Positions 39,187-51,310 are shown, numbered from the stretch's first letter. The stretch is 64,000 bases of DNA from Ryuthela nishihirai (GCA_038380435.1 JAWZYU010000011.1:81196501-81260500); one strand, 5' to 3'. The notes: generated by a model from the letters alone, not told the origin. A program made the numbers and translations.

Positions 39187-40692
39187 CAGGGTGATTCAGA
39201 ATTCATCATCAATATTTGGTGGGGAGGTAGGTAATAAGAAACGAAGATTTCACATAGGAAAGCATGGGCGCATATGCCATGTAGTAGGGCAAAATGACCC
39301 CAGTTCAATGATGGAAAGAACACATAAGAAGGAAGTGGTAAGGAAAAAACATTTATTATCTTACATGTAACATTTCTTTGCATTGGTTGTACAGACTTAG
39401 AAGAGGTGCTCGAACTGCCGACCATGTGCTAGAATGCATGACTCACAACGGCGTTGCATGGACAGCCGGACCCTGTGGAAGATGCCTGGCATTTCCCAGA
39501 TGTTTGAGGCAGCAACTGATACGCGTGCTACAAGATCCATAGCACTATCAACAGAGGTCTCGTACACCATGTTTTTCATAGCACCCCATACAAAGAAATC
39601 GATTGGAGATAAATCCGGTGAACGTGGTGGCCAAGAAACCGGTCCACCACCGCCAATCCATTGACCACCAAACTGTCTGCATAGGTAAGCACGCACAGCA
39701 TTTGCGAAATGTGCAGGAGCGCCATCATGCTGGAACCACATTCGCCGGAGACTACCATCAGGAACCTCGTTCAGAAGATCCGGTAACACAGTCTGAAGAA
39801 ATGTTAGGTACTTGGCACCGTCCAAACGGGATGGTAGCAAATACGGGCCCAACAAACAGTCACCGACAATCCCAGTCCACACATTGACAGCAAAACGTTG
39901 TTGCGCAGCTCCAGGTCTTGTACCGTGTGGGTTCTGATGAGCCCACACATGCCAATTGTGTGTGTTGAAGACACCCTCTCGAGTGAACAACGCCTCATCG
40001 GTGAAAAGAACATACGTTGGGAAATTGGGATCAACGGCTGTTCTCTGCATGAACCACTGACAAAAAATAACACGCTTGGGATGGTCGTCTGCTGCCAATA
40101 ATTGCACTCTTTGCAGATGAAACGGATGCAACCCTTCATCATGTAATATCCGCCACGCTGTTGCTTGCGAAATTCCAAACTGCCTAGCCATACCTCGTGT
40201 GCTAGCACCAGGTTGTTCCTCGATTTCCTGTAGGACAGCTTCCTCTACTGCTACTGTCAGTGCCGATCTGCGCCTCCCTCGATTAACATTACTAGCAGCA
40301 AACGATCCTGTTTCACGCAGTTGGCGATGAATACGTGAAAACATTTGATGCTGTGGCACACGGCGGTTTGGGAAGCACGCTGCATACAATTGCCTGGCTC
40401 GAAGACATCTTTCTCCTGCCGCACCGTAAGTTACATGCATATCTGCACATTCATTCCACGTATACCGGTTCATGTTACTTCTGCAAATTCACCTTGTCGA
40501 ATGACAACTGACTGCACGCGTCAAACAGCTGACAACGATTTGATCGAATGATCGAATGACAACTGACTGCACGCGTCAAACTCTACACCACCATGCGTTC
40601 GTCTGCCCCCATACTTTCCTATGTGAAATCTCTTTCTTTTCTTATTCCCTTCCTCCCCACTAAATATTGATGATGAATTCTGAATCACCCTG
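39187..40692 (-). mobile_element. DD41D Tc1/mariner-type transposon, 1,506 bp, apparently intact
   Basis: Terminal inverted repeats of about 85-90 bp start CAGGGTGATTCAGAATTC at 39187 and end with the inverse at 40692, flanked by TA on both sides (39185-39186, 40693-40694). The repeats are about 90% identical by eye. One uninterrupted transposase gene fills the interior. A 28-bp direct repeat (TGACAACTGACTGCACGCGT core) at ~40500 and ~40553 lies between the gene start and the right terminal repeat. Confidence 0.93.
39397..40473 (-). CDS. Tc1/mariner DD41D transposase, 358 aa
   Basis: ATG at 40473 (MNRYTWNECADMHV) and stop at 39397 give a complete frame. The N-terminal half has two helix-turn-helix regions, the second at STRGMARQFGISQATAWRIL. 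The catalytic acids lie in VLFTDEALF, FQHDGAPAHF and SPDLSPIDFFVWG. There are 41 residues between the second and third Asp, which defines DD41D as in the rosa/Visitor families. Cut-and-paste transposition at TA is the family reaction. No lesion is visible, so this may be a recently active copy. Confidence 0.93.
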   Translation of the reverse strand: MNRYTWNECADMHVTYGAAGERCLRARQLYAACFPNRRVPQHQMFSRIHRQLRETGSFAASNVNRGRRRSALTVAVEEAVLQEIEEQPGASTRGMARQFGISQATAWRILHDEGLHPFHLQRVQLLAADDHPKRVIFCQWFMQRTAVDPNFPTYVLFTDEALFTREGVFNTHNWHVWAHQNPHGTRPGAAQQRFAVNVWTGIVGDCLLGPYLLPSRLDGAKYLTFLQTVLPDLLNEVPDGSLRRMWFQHDGAPAHFANAVRAYLCRQFGGQWIGGGGPVSWPPRSPDLSPIDFFVWGAMKNMVYETSVDSAMDLVARVSVAASNIWEMPGIFHRVRLSMQRRCESCILAHGRQFEHLF

Positions 40693-40694
40693 TA

Positions 40695-41700
40695 TAGCAG
40701 AACAATCGTTTAATATTTCCCCCTTTTTTGTGGGGGTAGAATGCGTAGAGAGTGATTTATTTATAGTGCATGACAGTCCCCAAGTCATTAAATCATGATA
40801 CCGTATTACATATTATGTGAATGGGAGAGAAATTTCGAATAGCTATTGGTTATAAAATAAAAGTTTATGAAAAACTATGACCCAAAATAATTTGCAGATA
40901 CAGTCAAATCTGTTTAAATTTCGCTTTTCAACATACTAAGTATTTATAGAGTTACAGAACTTGTAATGTTTAGCAGCAACAATATCAACTTAATTGCTCG
41001 CATAAGTTAATAAAAACAAGTTATAATAACGAGGACAATGCTCTCTGAACTAAATTTATTATGTCAATTTTTTTGCAGAACGAGCAAACTTACTAAACAT
41101 TTCTGTTTCAATAACTCTTTAAATACTAACGCATGTTATTGAAAATCGATATTTAAATAGATTTGATGGAGATTTTTAAAATATCTTCAGTCACATTTTT
41201 TCATAAAAAGTGTAATTTAGAAGTTAAAGGCAATTCAAAATTTCTTTCCTATTCATATAATATGAACTGGAGTGGTCGGAATTTAATGACCGTTTTGAAC
41301 TAAAATGACATCAGAGATATTTCGATCTGTTCTTCTTAATCAATTAGAAACCGGTTCATTATAAATATTCGAAAAAATTTGTAAATCAAATATTTTACTC
41401 TCATTTGAATTTAAAATACATTATTGCGAATAAAATACGATGATTTATTAATAAATAAGTTTATTTTTACCGAAAAATTCTCTAATTTGATTGAAAAATC
41501 TGGGGACGCTGGCTACCCTTCTCTTAAGTTTCGCAGATAAAAAAGAAAACAAATTTTCCTTTCACTGCATTTCACCTGCATCGGTTAATTGTTATGATCT
41601 GAGTGACTGACTGTCATGTAGTTGTAAAGAAACTGATGAGTTCAAAGGTGTGTACTGTATTTAGACCAAGCAGGATTTTAAGCTAAGCATTAATATTTGT
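40695..41700. other. No feature seen, AT-rich
   Basis: No frame above ~60 codons and no repeat shared with the rest of the window, except that AGCAGAACAATCGTTTA at 40696 resembles 39067-39083 on the other side of the mariner. Confidence 0.5.
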
Positions 41701-41705
41701 ATTCC

Positions 41706-41880
41706 GACCCGTGGCTGAGTGATTAGCGCACTTGGGACCTGGGTTCTGAGTCCCCCGGCATGGATGTTGTGTGTTAATGTCGCCTTCCTCATACTTAGTG
41801 TGGCGGATAAACTGACAAGATTTCTGTAGCACGCAGCTGCTTTTTTTTGGTGGTGGTGGGGGGGGGAGGATATTTATTTT
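41706..41880 (+). mobile_element. Diverged SINE-A copy
   Basis: CCGTGGCTGAGTGATTAGCG and GACCTGGGTTCTGAGTCCC match the SINE-A tRNA-like head. The end GCACGCAGCTGCTT followed by a G-rich run matches its 3' end. The middle is shortened and diverged. Confidence 0.55.
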
Positions 41881-41967
41881 TATACTTTATTTATTAGTAA
41901 TATTGATAAGATTAAATAAGGTAAAACAACTCGAGACGACAAATTTGAATCGCTATCCCTCAATTTT

Positions 41968-42292
41968 CCAGCTGGGTCAGCGTAGAGATTTATCTCCGCA
42001 AAATTTCCCCGCTCTGCCCACGGTCAGTAGGGGACACCGATGAGCTTGGAAAGGCCGCCGTCCATCGGATGGGACGTTAAGCCGTGGTCCCGTGTGTGGG
42101 AGAGTCATACCCTGTGCACGTTAAAGAACTCGCTGGATGGCCTTGACGGGAGGCTACCATCTGTCTCCCAACAGCTGTTCCAGTGAGTCCCCTCCCCCAA
42201 CCTTCTCTGAGCCTTTGGGGTCCATGTGACCTGGCCAATTAGCCCATGGTGTGCAAAAAAGTGCCGCTCAGAGGTAAAACAACCCAACAACT
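41968..42292 (+). mobile_element. SINE-B copy 2, 5'-truncated, with TSD
   Basis: It starts within the body (CCAGCTGGGTCAGCG) and ends GGTAAAACAACCCAAC. The direct repeat CTCAATTTT flanks it (41959-41967 and 42293-42301). Truncation at the tRNA-like end inside a TSD points to target-primed reverse transcription. Confidence 0.75.
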
Positions 42293-42605
42293 CTCAATTT
42301 TATTATCGTGGCAGCGACGCAATAAGAGATTTTGAGGAAGGTTTCCTGAATAGTTTTGGCTTATCCCAACTCCCAAATGCTCTCTAATCTGGTATAATTA
42401 TGGGATCAGCGAATAAGTAAGGCCACCTTTTTTTACAAAATAGGTTAATTGTTTTTTGTGGTACAGGAAACTCCCTAACTCTTGTTTTCACATTCAAGAA
42501 CACCCCAGACAAACTTAATGACACCAAGTCCACATTCGATAATTAAGGTTGAAGCGGTAAAAACGGGTTCATTAGTAGATTGGCGATATGATTCCCACAT
42601 GTGGA

Positions 42606-42982
42606 TGGGGCAGGGGTAGCTTAGTCGGTAGCGTGCCAGGCTCATAATCTGTAGTTCCCAGGTTCGAGTCCCAGCTGGGTCAGCGTTGAGATTTATCTCC
42701 GCAAAATTCCCTGCCCTGCCCACGGTCAGTAGGGGACACCGATGGGCTTGGAAAGGCCGCCGGATGCGACGTTAAGCCGTGGTCCCGTGTACCGGAGAGC
42801 CATACCCTGTGCTTGTTAAAGAACACGCTGGATGGCCTTGACGGGAGGCTACCATCTGTCTCCCAACAGCTGTTCCAGTGGGTCCCCTCCCCCAACCTTC
42901 TCTGAGCCTTCGGGGTCAATGTGACCTGGCCATTTAGCCCATGGTGTGCAAAAAAGTGCTGCTCAGAGGTAAAACAACCCAA
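42606..42982 (+). mobile_element. SINE-B copy 3, full length, perfect 12-bp TSD
   Basis: The tRNA-like head has GTAGCTTAGTCGGTAGCGTG and GGTTCGAGTCCC. The body matches copies 1 and 2. It is flanked by the perfect repeat CCCACATGTGGA (42594-42605, 42983-42994), so this copy defines the family's limits (~377 bp). Confidence 0.88.
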
Positions 42983-43154
42983 CCCACATGTGGAAAGGTT
43001 GTAATGCCCACAATTTAGAGTGATCGTTTTTGAGTTTGATAATTTGATGAGTTGTGGGGTATAGCTTGGGTATCAGTTTCTAGGTTGTGTAGATAAGAAC
43101 ATATTGAATAATGTAAAAGGCTAAGTGCAATATTTCAATTTTAAATGAAAATGT

Positions 43155-43285
43155 CCTCAAGCAGCTGATTGTCACAGTGGTCTGATAGAAGCCTGTCAGG
43201 TTAGTATGCCACAGAAAGGCTTAATATGCCCAGGACTTGAGTACAGTCGGTAGACAATCTGCTAACCATTTTGCCACAGGATGGT
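43155..43285 (-). mobile_element. Strongly diverged SINE-A copy
   Basis: TCAAGCAGCTGATTGTCACAGTGGTCTGATAGAAGCCTGTCAG matches the SINE-A 3' half in inverse. A degraded B-box region lies near 43235. It is older than the other copies. Confidence 0.5.
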
Positions 43286-43289
43286 TTTT

Positions 43290-44280
43290 CAATTATTTAG
43301 CATTTAATTTTTAGCTTTAGTTACTATTGGTATATTTTGAAGTAAAAAATTTTTGCCTTTAACAGGATAACTCCTGTTAAATTCCAATTTTGGAATTATA
43401 TTTGAAGCCCTTCCATTAGATAAGCCATCTACCACTTTGCTGCTACACTTACATGTTTTATGGCTAAGGTTCCAAATTTTTCAGAAATTAAAACCAGCAA
43501 GTGTCCTTGATTCATCTTTCTGAAAACAGGACAAAATAGTTAATTCAAAACTAATCGCAATAACAAAAAATATATATATATTTTCTTTACAGTTCTTAAA
43601 TAATTGGATATCCATAATAATTATGGGCCTTCTTTTCAGGGAATGTTTATAAAGAAACTTTTATGATTTTTAATGAAAGAGTACTCTTTCTGAAAAATCT
43701 CTGTTAAATTTATATTTTCTTTGGGAAGCTATGATTCTTTGCTTATGAGCATCTAGGTAAAAACACTATTTGGCAGTAGTGCACATCACAGTCACTGGCT
43801 ACCTTTTTTTTTTATGACATAACAAAAACTGCCCTTTTTGTTAAGTTCCACAACCTCCATACCTTACCCAAATAGGGGTTTCCTAGAAAAATGAATTTCC
43901 TTTTTCTTACCAAAGTAATAACTAGAGTTTATGTCAAATGCAAAGTACCATGGTAACAGTACTTTCCATTGTAAACATATGCAACATAACAGAAAAAACA
44001 TGAGTCCACTAAAAAACATCCCTCATAACCATGAATTACTAAAAAAATTAAAATTATTAAAATCAAAAACACCATAAACATAGAAACCAAGACAACACAC
44101 TTGCCTTCCCCCATAGAAAAAATTCCTGCAATCTCCCTCCCTCCTCTTTTTCAAACATTTAAAACACTCCATAAATATAGTTTCACAAACTATATTTTAC
44201 AATTAACTTAAAGAAATCACAAGAATTAATCAAAAACAACACAAATCTTAAAACTAAGAAAATTGTGAACAGTATTATTA
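43290..44280. other. No feature seen, AT-rich
   Basis: Short frames only; homopolymers and (TA)n near 43570. No gene or recognisable repeat. Confidence 0.5.
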
Positions 44281-44284
44281 ATTA

Positions 44285-44473
44285 ATACCCCCTCAAGCAG
44301 CTGCTTGCCACAGAGGTCTGACAGGAGCCTGTCAGTTTATATGCCACAGTAGAAGGTCTGAGAGGATGGCAGGACCTCAGCAGAAAAACAGCACATACAT
44401 CCATGCCTTACCCGGGGCTCGAACCCAGGTCCCTTAAGTCAGTAGTCAAGCGCGCTAACCACTCGGCCATGGG
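44285..44473 (-). mobile_element. SINE-A copy, nearly full length
   Basis: Inverse of the copy at 2962: CCCCCTCAAGCAGCTGCTTG...GGGGCTCGAACCCAGGTCCC...GCGCGCTAACCACTCGGCCATGG. Both have the same AT-rich tail TATTAATTAATAA. Confidence 0.8.
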
Positions 44474-44474
44474 C

Positions 44475-44800
44475 CACTGATCCAAATTATAAAAAGCCCC
44501 TGAACTAAATGTCATCAGAGATAAAATAAATAAATAAAAATTTGGAAACAATGCACTGCTGATCCAAATTATGAAAAAGTCCTTGAAACTAAATAAGGTC
44601 ATTGGAGACAGCACGTACCAAAAAACATGAAAATCGGAAACAGTGTACAGTGCATCAGAATTATAAAAAAGCCCCTCACACTAAATAATGTCATTTCAGA
44701 CAATACATATCAAAAACAGAACAAAATTGGAAACAGTGCACTGCTTATTCAAATTATCAAAAAGCCCCCGAAACTTGCATCATTGGAGACAACAAAAAAC
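44475..44800. repeat. ~90-bp tandem repeat, about 3.6 units
   Basis: Units start near 44475, 44561, 44652 and 44746. They share CC-AAATTAT-AAAAAGCCCC, ACTAAAT--GTCAT and GGAAACA-TGCACTGC. The array abuts the SINE-A head exactly. Confidence 0.75.
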
Positions 44801-45029
44801 CATATACCCAACATTATTTCAACCTGCAATATCTATCACAATGCTAATTACATTTCTGCAGCCACTGATATATTAACCATCATTTTCAACTCTGTATTAA
44901 ACTTCTTAACCATAAACTATAATAAAAAATATTCAATTCCAATACCAAATATATCAATACTACCACTATTAATATTAATAACCAGAAATTGTAATAAAAA
45001 TGCATAAGCACACTGAAGCTATCAAAAAA

Positions 45030-45475
45030 CTACAGACTGCTTTTCATCCATTAAAAAATTAAAAATAACTTTGAATTCTCTGTCATGTAGCAAGCCTTCA
45101 ATGTCATTAGCCTTCAAACTATTTGCATGTTAAAAGTTTTTAGGGGAAAACTCAAAAGCCTTTCTGAGCAAGGACAGCACTTTGTCTTCAGTTAAGTGAC
45201 ATTATGTGGTGACATAAGGGCTGTTTAGACAAAGAAAGTTAAGAGCTTCTTTCCACATGTGAAGGGCAATTCCAGTGTCTTGGTTGCAGGTGGGGAAGGC
45301 AAGGTCATTATTTCAATAGCCTCGTGGACTATTGTTCCATCGAAAGTGGATGCACATGCAAGTAATGTGGCGTGCTCCCAGTCCATTGTTACTGCGTGTT
45401 GTACTGCTAGTGTTGTACTGCTGTGCTTATTCCGCAAATGTAGGGGAAATCAGTATATGCCTGATTTTTGAAGTA
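45030..45475 (-). mobile_element. Penelope-like element 3' end, copy 1
   Basis: The minus strand encodes the end of a GIY-YIG-type nuclease domain (MDWEHATLLACASTFDGTIV, HEAIEI), as found at the C-terminus of Penelope-like element proteins, followed by a 3' UTR. The reverse transcriptase is absent. It is mirrored by copy 2. Confidence 0.6.
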
Positions 45476-45734
45476 GGCTAAATTGATCTCTGTCCCTTTT
45501 GATAATTTTCTTCAAATTTAGAGCTAGGCTGAAAACAACTTTGATATTTTGGGCTCTGAGTAATTTGTGGACTAATTAGCATAGGATAGGAACGTAAGAT
45601 ATAGGTTTGGGAAAGATTGTATGTTCAGAGTCTGTGATTGGAACTAGAGCTGAATCTCTTCTGTTTTCGCTTCTATATTTATTGATTAGCTTTTCTATTG
45701 TTAGGTGGAAGCCACGAGATGCACCAATAGAATG

Positions 45735-46250
45735 GATGTTTTAACCTACTTCAAAAATAGGATATGTACCGATTTCTCTTACATTTGCCAGATAATTCTG
45801 TTGTCTACTACATCGGAAAAACCATACTTCTCTACAAGAGAGGTTTGCAGAGCATCAAACAGATGTCAGCCAAAACAAGCTAACGATGGCCGCTGCCAAG
45901 CTAGCAGTACAATGCGCCTCAACAATAGACTGGGAGCATGCCACACTGCTTTCACGTGCATCCACTTTATATACAACCATACTCTACAAGGCTATTGAAA
46001 TAATGGCATCACCTGTCACCACCTGTAACTGAGGCACTGGAGCCACCCTTCATGGCATTTAGAAAGAAGTTCAAACAACCGTAAGGTCACCATATAGTGT
46101 CACTTCACTGAAGATGGAGTGCTATCCTAGCTCTGAAAAGCTTTTTAGTTTTCTCCTAAAAACTTTTAACATGCAAATAATTTTAAGGATAAACTTTAAA
46201 GTTTTATTGCTCAATGACAGAAAATTCAAAGTTATTTTTAATTAATATCG
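45735..46250 (+). mobile_element. Penelope-like element 3' end, copy 2
   Basis: The plus strand is the inverse counterpart of copy 1 and reaches further upstream, with a reading like LREHQTDVSQNKL then TIDWEHATLLSRASTL and KAIEIM around 45845-46000. The matching 3' UTR continues to about 46245 (AAAAACTTTTAACATGCAAATAATTTTA). Several stops and frameshifts are present. Confidence 0.6.
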
Positions 46251-46491
46251 GAGCAAGAAGTACTTTTTAATTGTCCATTAAAAAAATTTCTAAAGGAAAA
46301 CCTCCCCTAAGTAACTCTTAAATGTTCCTGCCTCCATTATGAACTACAATTTTCCAACACTGACAATTCTACATCCAAAATTTCAATCTGAAATGCCACC
46401 CAACACTTTCAAATATTCCTAATAAATCATATTAATAGCATTAAAAATATGATTAATATCTAATAAAATTAATATATCAATCACTATCATC

Positions 46492-49400
46492 ATCATTTTC
46501 AAGCAATCATGGGGTACGGAGGTTCACCCAGACTGTGCAATTTAGTTCTCCAAGCAAGTCTATCCTGAGCTACATCTACTGCATCTGGCCACTGCACACC
46601 AATTCTAACAAGGTCTTGTTTGACATTGTCTGCCCACTGCATCCTAGGTCTTCCCCTCTTTCTGAGGCTTTTAGGCTCACTGTTCATAACCCTATTTGCT
46701 AATCTATAATTATGCATACAGGCAACATGGCCAAACCAACAGTCTCTCTCTCAACACTATGCTGCTCAAAGAAAGTTGCCGATTTCTTTGCGTAACCTCA
46801 TCATTACTTACCAAGTTGAAACCACCTAATGTCCAAAATACTGCATAAGCATCTAGAATCAAAAGCATCAAGTTTCCTGTTATCTAGTTTACAAACCACT
46901 CTCTCCACAGATTCTTAAAAGTCCCAGCATCAATCCCTATTCATCCGTTAATCTCATACTGCACATCACCAGTGTCAGTTAAATAACTCCCAAGATAATT
47001 AAATTGAGACACCTGCTCAAGAGCGAAAATATTCAGATTAACTAAACAGCCTGCCTGACCAATTTTCATCACTTTAGTTTTCTTTCTGAAACATGATTTG
47101 AGACTTTCTACAAACAGTCTGACATTGCTTGAATGAAAGAGTTCATCTCATCAACATCATTTGCCAAAAGGGCTAAATCATCAGCATAATCTAAATTAAA
47201 TTTTTTTAGATCTCTAGACCATTTTAGCCCAAAATCTTTCCCTTGCAGTCAATTTCGCATAACATAATCAATAACCAAACTAAAGAGAAAAGGAGTCAAA
47301 ATACATCATTGTCAAAAACCAGAAGCAATGCTAACCAATTGCTACAAGCCTTACATACTCTTACACATGACTCAGCGTTATTATAGAGCTCTTCATTATG
47401 TTAACTAACTCGTCTGGTATGCTACAATATCTTATGATTGCAAATTATGAGTCAACAAAGTCAAAAGCCTTTTTTTTTAAATCTACAAAGCTAATATAAT
47501 AACCAAAGGTTTCTGAAACTATGATCCATGCAGCTGTTCGAGAGTTTTGAAACAAACACCCAAATAAGCCAACAAGAAATGCTAAAAAAGCATTAATAGC
47601 AGAGATCTCTGTTTGGCCCCTTCAGTTAGCTATAACAGCTTTTTATTTAAGGAAAAGAAAACTGTTGCAAATACTAGCATGGAACATACTCAGATGGTAA
47701 TATAGGATTAACCTTTAGTCAATTATGTAGCTCATAGTAATGTAGCCCATAGTAATCAGTATTATATGACACAATTCCTGATACGAGAAAGATGTGTATT
47801 TTGTAAGATTGTTGCCAAAGATTTCTGAAGAATCTGTATCAGTGAAAAAATTTGATCACTACATCCCCTCCACTTTTGAATACACAAAGCTCATCATACA
47901 ATTGTCCATCAACCAGATTATTAATTCTATTAAGCACAATCATGTAAAGAACTTTATCTAAAATGAAAGGTAGGTTGAACTCCTATAGTTATCACAAGCA
48001 CTGCAATATCATTTTAAAGAAATAGGGATGATATTAATAGCTCAGGTGAAATCCTTAGGAACAATGTCTTTATCATACAAGATATTTAAAATTTCAGTCA
48101 TCCAAGTGGTAACTGAAAAATTCTCAGCTCTAAGCATTTCTGTAGTAATTAAATCTACCCCTGTGGATTTATGTAGTTTAAGTTTAGAAATCACCAAAAT
48201 AACTTCAGACTGTGCTATAGGACCAAAATTAAAGCCAGTAATGCATCTATCATCATTACAAACAATGGGAGTAGAACTAACCACATTGTTTAGAACGTCC
48301 CTGAACTGCTCAGTCCACCTAGCCATGACAGAATCCTCATCTTCTATAACCTTACCTTGTTTATCCTTCAATCCCTGTATGCCGGTCTGTTTTCTACCAC
48401 ACAAAACATTACTAGCTGGTACAGCTCTCTGCTGTTGTGCTGTCGAACTGCTTCCTCGGCTTTGTCAGCCAAACCATCAAGCCAAAGATTCTTATCAGCT
48501 GCTTACTGATCCTTTACACGTTTATAAAGCTCACTGTAATGCTTTCTATTAGGACTAGTAGGGTATTAAGGACATTCCTGTATTTCTTTCTTTCTGAAAT
48601 AAGCTGAAGTGCTTTATCAGTTAATTAATTTTGTCACCTTTGCCTTTTTCCCCCTAAAAGAACACTGCTAGTTTCCAAAAAAGACTGTTTAAAATGGTCC
48701 CATTCTTCCTTAACTTCAGTAAGCAAACCATTACTGTCATAATGACTGAGTAACATATCATGGTAAACTAACTTTAGCTATAGCAGGGTCTTTCAGAGCT
48801 TCAGAATTAAAGGTAAAATTTTTAACCTTAGCACAATACTTTTTAAGTTGCAAGACACTTTTAACAAGGTTTTTCCAATTTCACTTCCCCTATATGACCT
48901 TGTATTCCTAACCAATTTGTTGATTATGATTAATATATAATCTATCATATTCTTATGCAGCCCATCAGGTGAAACCCATGTGTACTTATGTGGTTATAAA
49001 TATAGTATGGTGTTTATAATAAGTGTTAGTGTTATGAAACCATTAAGTTTGATTACCAGTAGGAGCCTATAGGGTTGTCACCAAAAGGGCCTATCACCCC
49101 TCCCCAAAGGTCAGAGTCAGTACCAACTTTGGCATTGAACTCACCTAGAACAAGGGTAATATTTACTTTCTTGACAGAATTTAAAATATCCCGAGGTTAT
49201 CTGTAAAACTTATCCTTCTCAGCATCATCGGCATCCTCAATTGCGGCATAACAGCAGATAACATTCAGGTCTTTAATGCTTGTCTGAAATTTTGCTGTAA
49301 GAAACCTTTCATTAATGCACTCATATTCTAGAAGAGCATCACTAGCATGTCTGCTTAGAAGCAGACCTATACCTAGGTGATGCTTATTATATTCCCTGAA

Positions 49401-50150
49401 AAGAGAATTTTAAGATTATTTTTAAGAATCTGACCTTTATCTTTCCATCTGGTCTCTTACCAGTCAAGAATATCTAAATATACAAGGCAAGAATATCTAA
49501 ATTATAATGGTGGAATTTTTGTGTGAGGACATCAAGAGAATAATCTCTGTGCTGAGTCCTCACATTCCAACTACCTATGGAAAGAAAATGGTTAGTGGGA
49601 TGTTTAAAGAAACTATATTGCAAGAGGAAATGGTGACAATATCAAACAGCCCCTTAATTGCAGGCATGGGGCAAAGCCCTGTTTCCCAGCACTAAACGCT
49701 GAAGCCATCTACACTGGAAGACTTCCTCCAATGTAGGATTTGATTATGCCCATAGAAGCAAAAGTTCAGGTACCTGTGATGACTTCTGCTCAGGATTTTC
49801 CATTAGTTGATAAGACATGTCCTGTGAATGTATTCACTTGGGGCTGTCAACCCACAAACAAACAGAAAACACAGCGGAAGATTTTCCATCCACAGAAGCA
49901 CACACCAGTGCAGCATAATCATAGTAGCTCAGGCAGCATAAAACCCCAACCACCCAACCAAGCAGCCAAATCAGGATCCATAAACAAGCTCTAAGCCATA
50001 TTCCAGTCTGGTAATGTATATGGTCAGCACCAGGACCCTGTTTAGTTGACCACTCCTCAGCAGGGTAGAAAAAAAAGAAAAGTAGCCATAGTTGTCCAGA
50101 TTAGTATGCCACACTGATCTGGCAACCAAGAGAGTATCTTGTTTGAAATA
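46492..50150 (-). mobile_element. RTE-type LINE copy B, nearly full length, decayed
   Basis: On the minus strand the order is: 5' UTR (~50150-49610), endonuclease traces (WNVRTQH and NLDIL near 49590-49480, a GEFNAKVGTDSDLW reading near 49140), linker and RT start (48404-48042, KLHKSTGVDLITTEMLRAEN), RT (to ~47160) and C-terminus (46717-46499, GRPRMQWADNVKQDL). It ends with three GAT units at 46492. The coding region is full of stops and indels, so it is an old copy, but the only one here that keeps all domains. Confidence 0.8.
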
Positions 50151-50399
50151 TCACTATACTACATAATAATTATTTATACTATACATAATTACTAAGAAAC
50201 ACTCAATTCATCTTAAACTACTATAATGAGATAAGTGTGATAGTTACAACCACTGTGTTTCCTCCCACACAAAAAACTTTTTCCCCCAAACATACTCTGC
50301 CCCCACTACATTAGTATTCTCTGAAAACCCACTATATACTTTTCTGCAAAAACTATTATCCTAAAACATTAACACCCCTTTATCCCTTCCAGTGTCATG

Positions 50400-51310
50400 G
50401 AATCTATAGACATTTTTTTGTGCGATACATGAAATTTTGAAAACAAATTTGCCTTTTGAAAATTATCTTTGTTTTTTTTTTTGAAATATTTAATTTAAGG
50501 TTGAAAAATAATATTTTTTTTATTTGATGCATATTTTATTAAACTACAATATAAATAATTTGATAAAGGCATCTGATTGCCATATTTTAGAAGTGCTATA
50601 CGGTTTTGCCGATTTCTCTGTTAACATTACTCTGTATTGGAGCATCACCTGATTTAAACTCGGAAGTTTGATTTGAACTATTATCAATACCTTTTTCCTT
50701 AGTTTCTGAAATCGGATAATTAACAAAAAACTGATATTTTTAAAAATGGAAGATTTTGGAGGAAGTATGAAATATGCACCTTTTTTTTTGGTCTACCACT
50801 GTAAAAAGTGTTATTAAAATTAATATGTCAATACAACGTTCAAATTTTTTATTTCAGTAAGATTCAAAATTATATTCTCTTTAATTTGGTATATAACATG
50901 ACCTATTCCTATTGATTAGTTATTTATTAAAAATATTCTAAAGTTGACTTGTTTATTGGACTCTGCAATAAGCCTGGACTTTTCTCAAAAGTATGATATG
51001 GAAAAAAAAAATTACAAAACAGAAGAAGTGTTTACTTTAAATAAGAAAATTTTTTTGTTATTCAGAAATAAAATGCCTTTCTATTCATGTGCATTATAAT
51101 CATTTGTGTCTATTAGTGTTTTTTAAATAAATTTTATTTGTGTTGAGAGAGGCATTTTTTTACTACATTACTCTAAAAAAGTCCTATTAAACTTTTTTTT
51201 TGTTAAACATTTTATTTTCAGAAAATCCAGAACTAAATACTGATTAATTTGGCATATAACATACCATAATTCCTTTCATTAGGTATTTAGAAAAAAAGTT
51301 CCAAATGAAA
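50400..51310. repeat. Segmental duplicate, copy 1
   Basis: About 900 bases reappear in the same orientation within 56640-58690 (e.g. GATGCATATTTTATTAAACTAC, CATCTGATTGCCAT, TTTGAACTATTATCAAT, TCATGTGCATT.TAATCATTT, ACTCTAAAAAAGTCCTATTA). No gene is seen in either copy. Confidence 0.8.

Noticed and set aside
48028..48552. 174-codon plus-strand frame
   Set aside because: It is antisense to the RTE copy B RT region, whose minus-strand reading has recognisable motifs.
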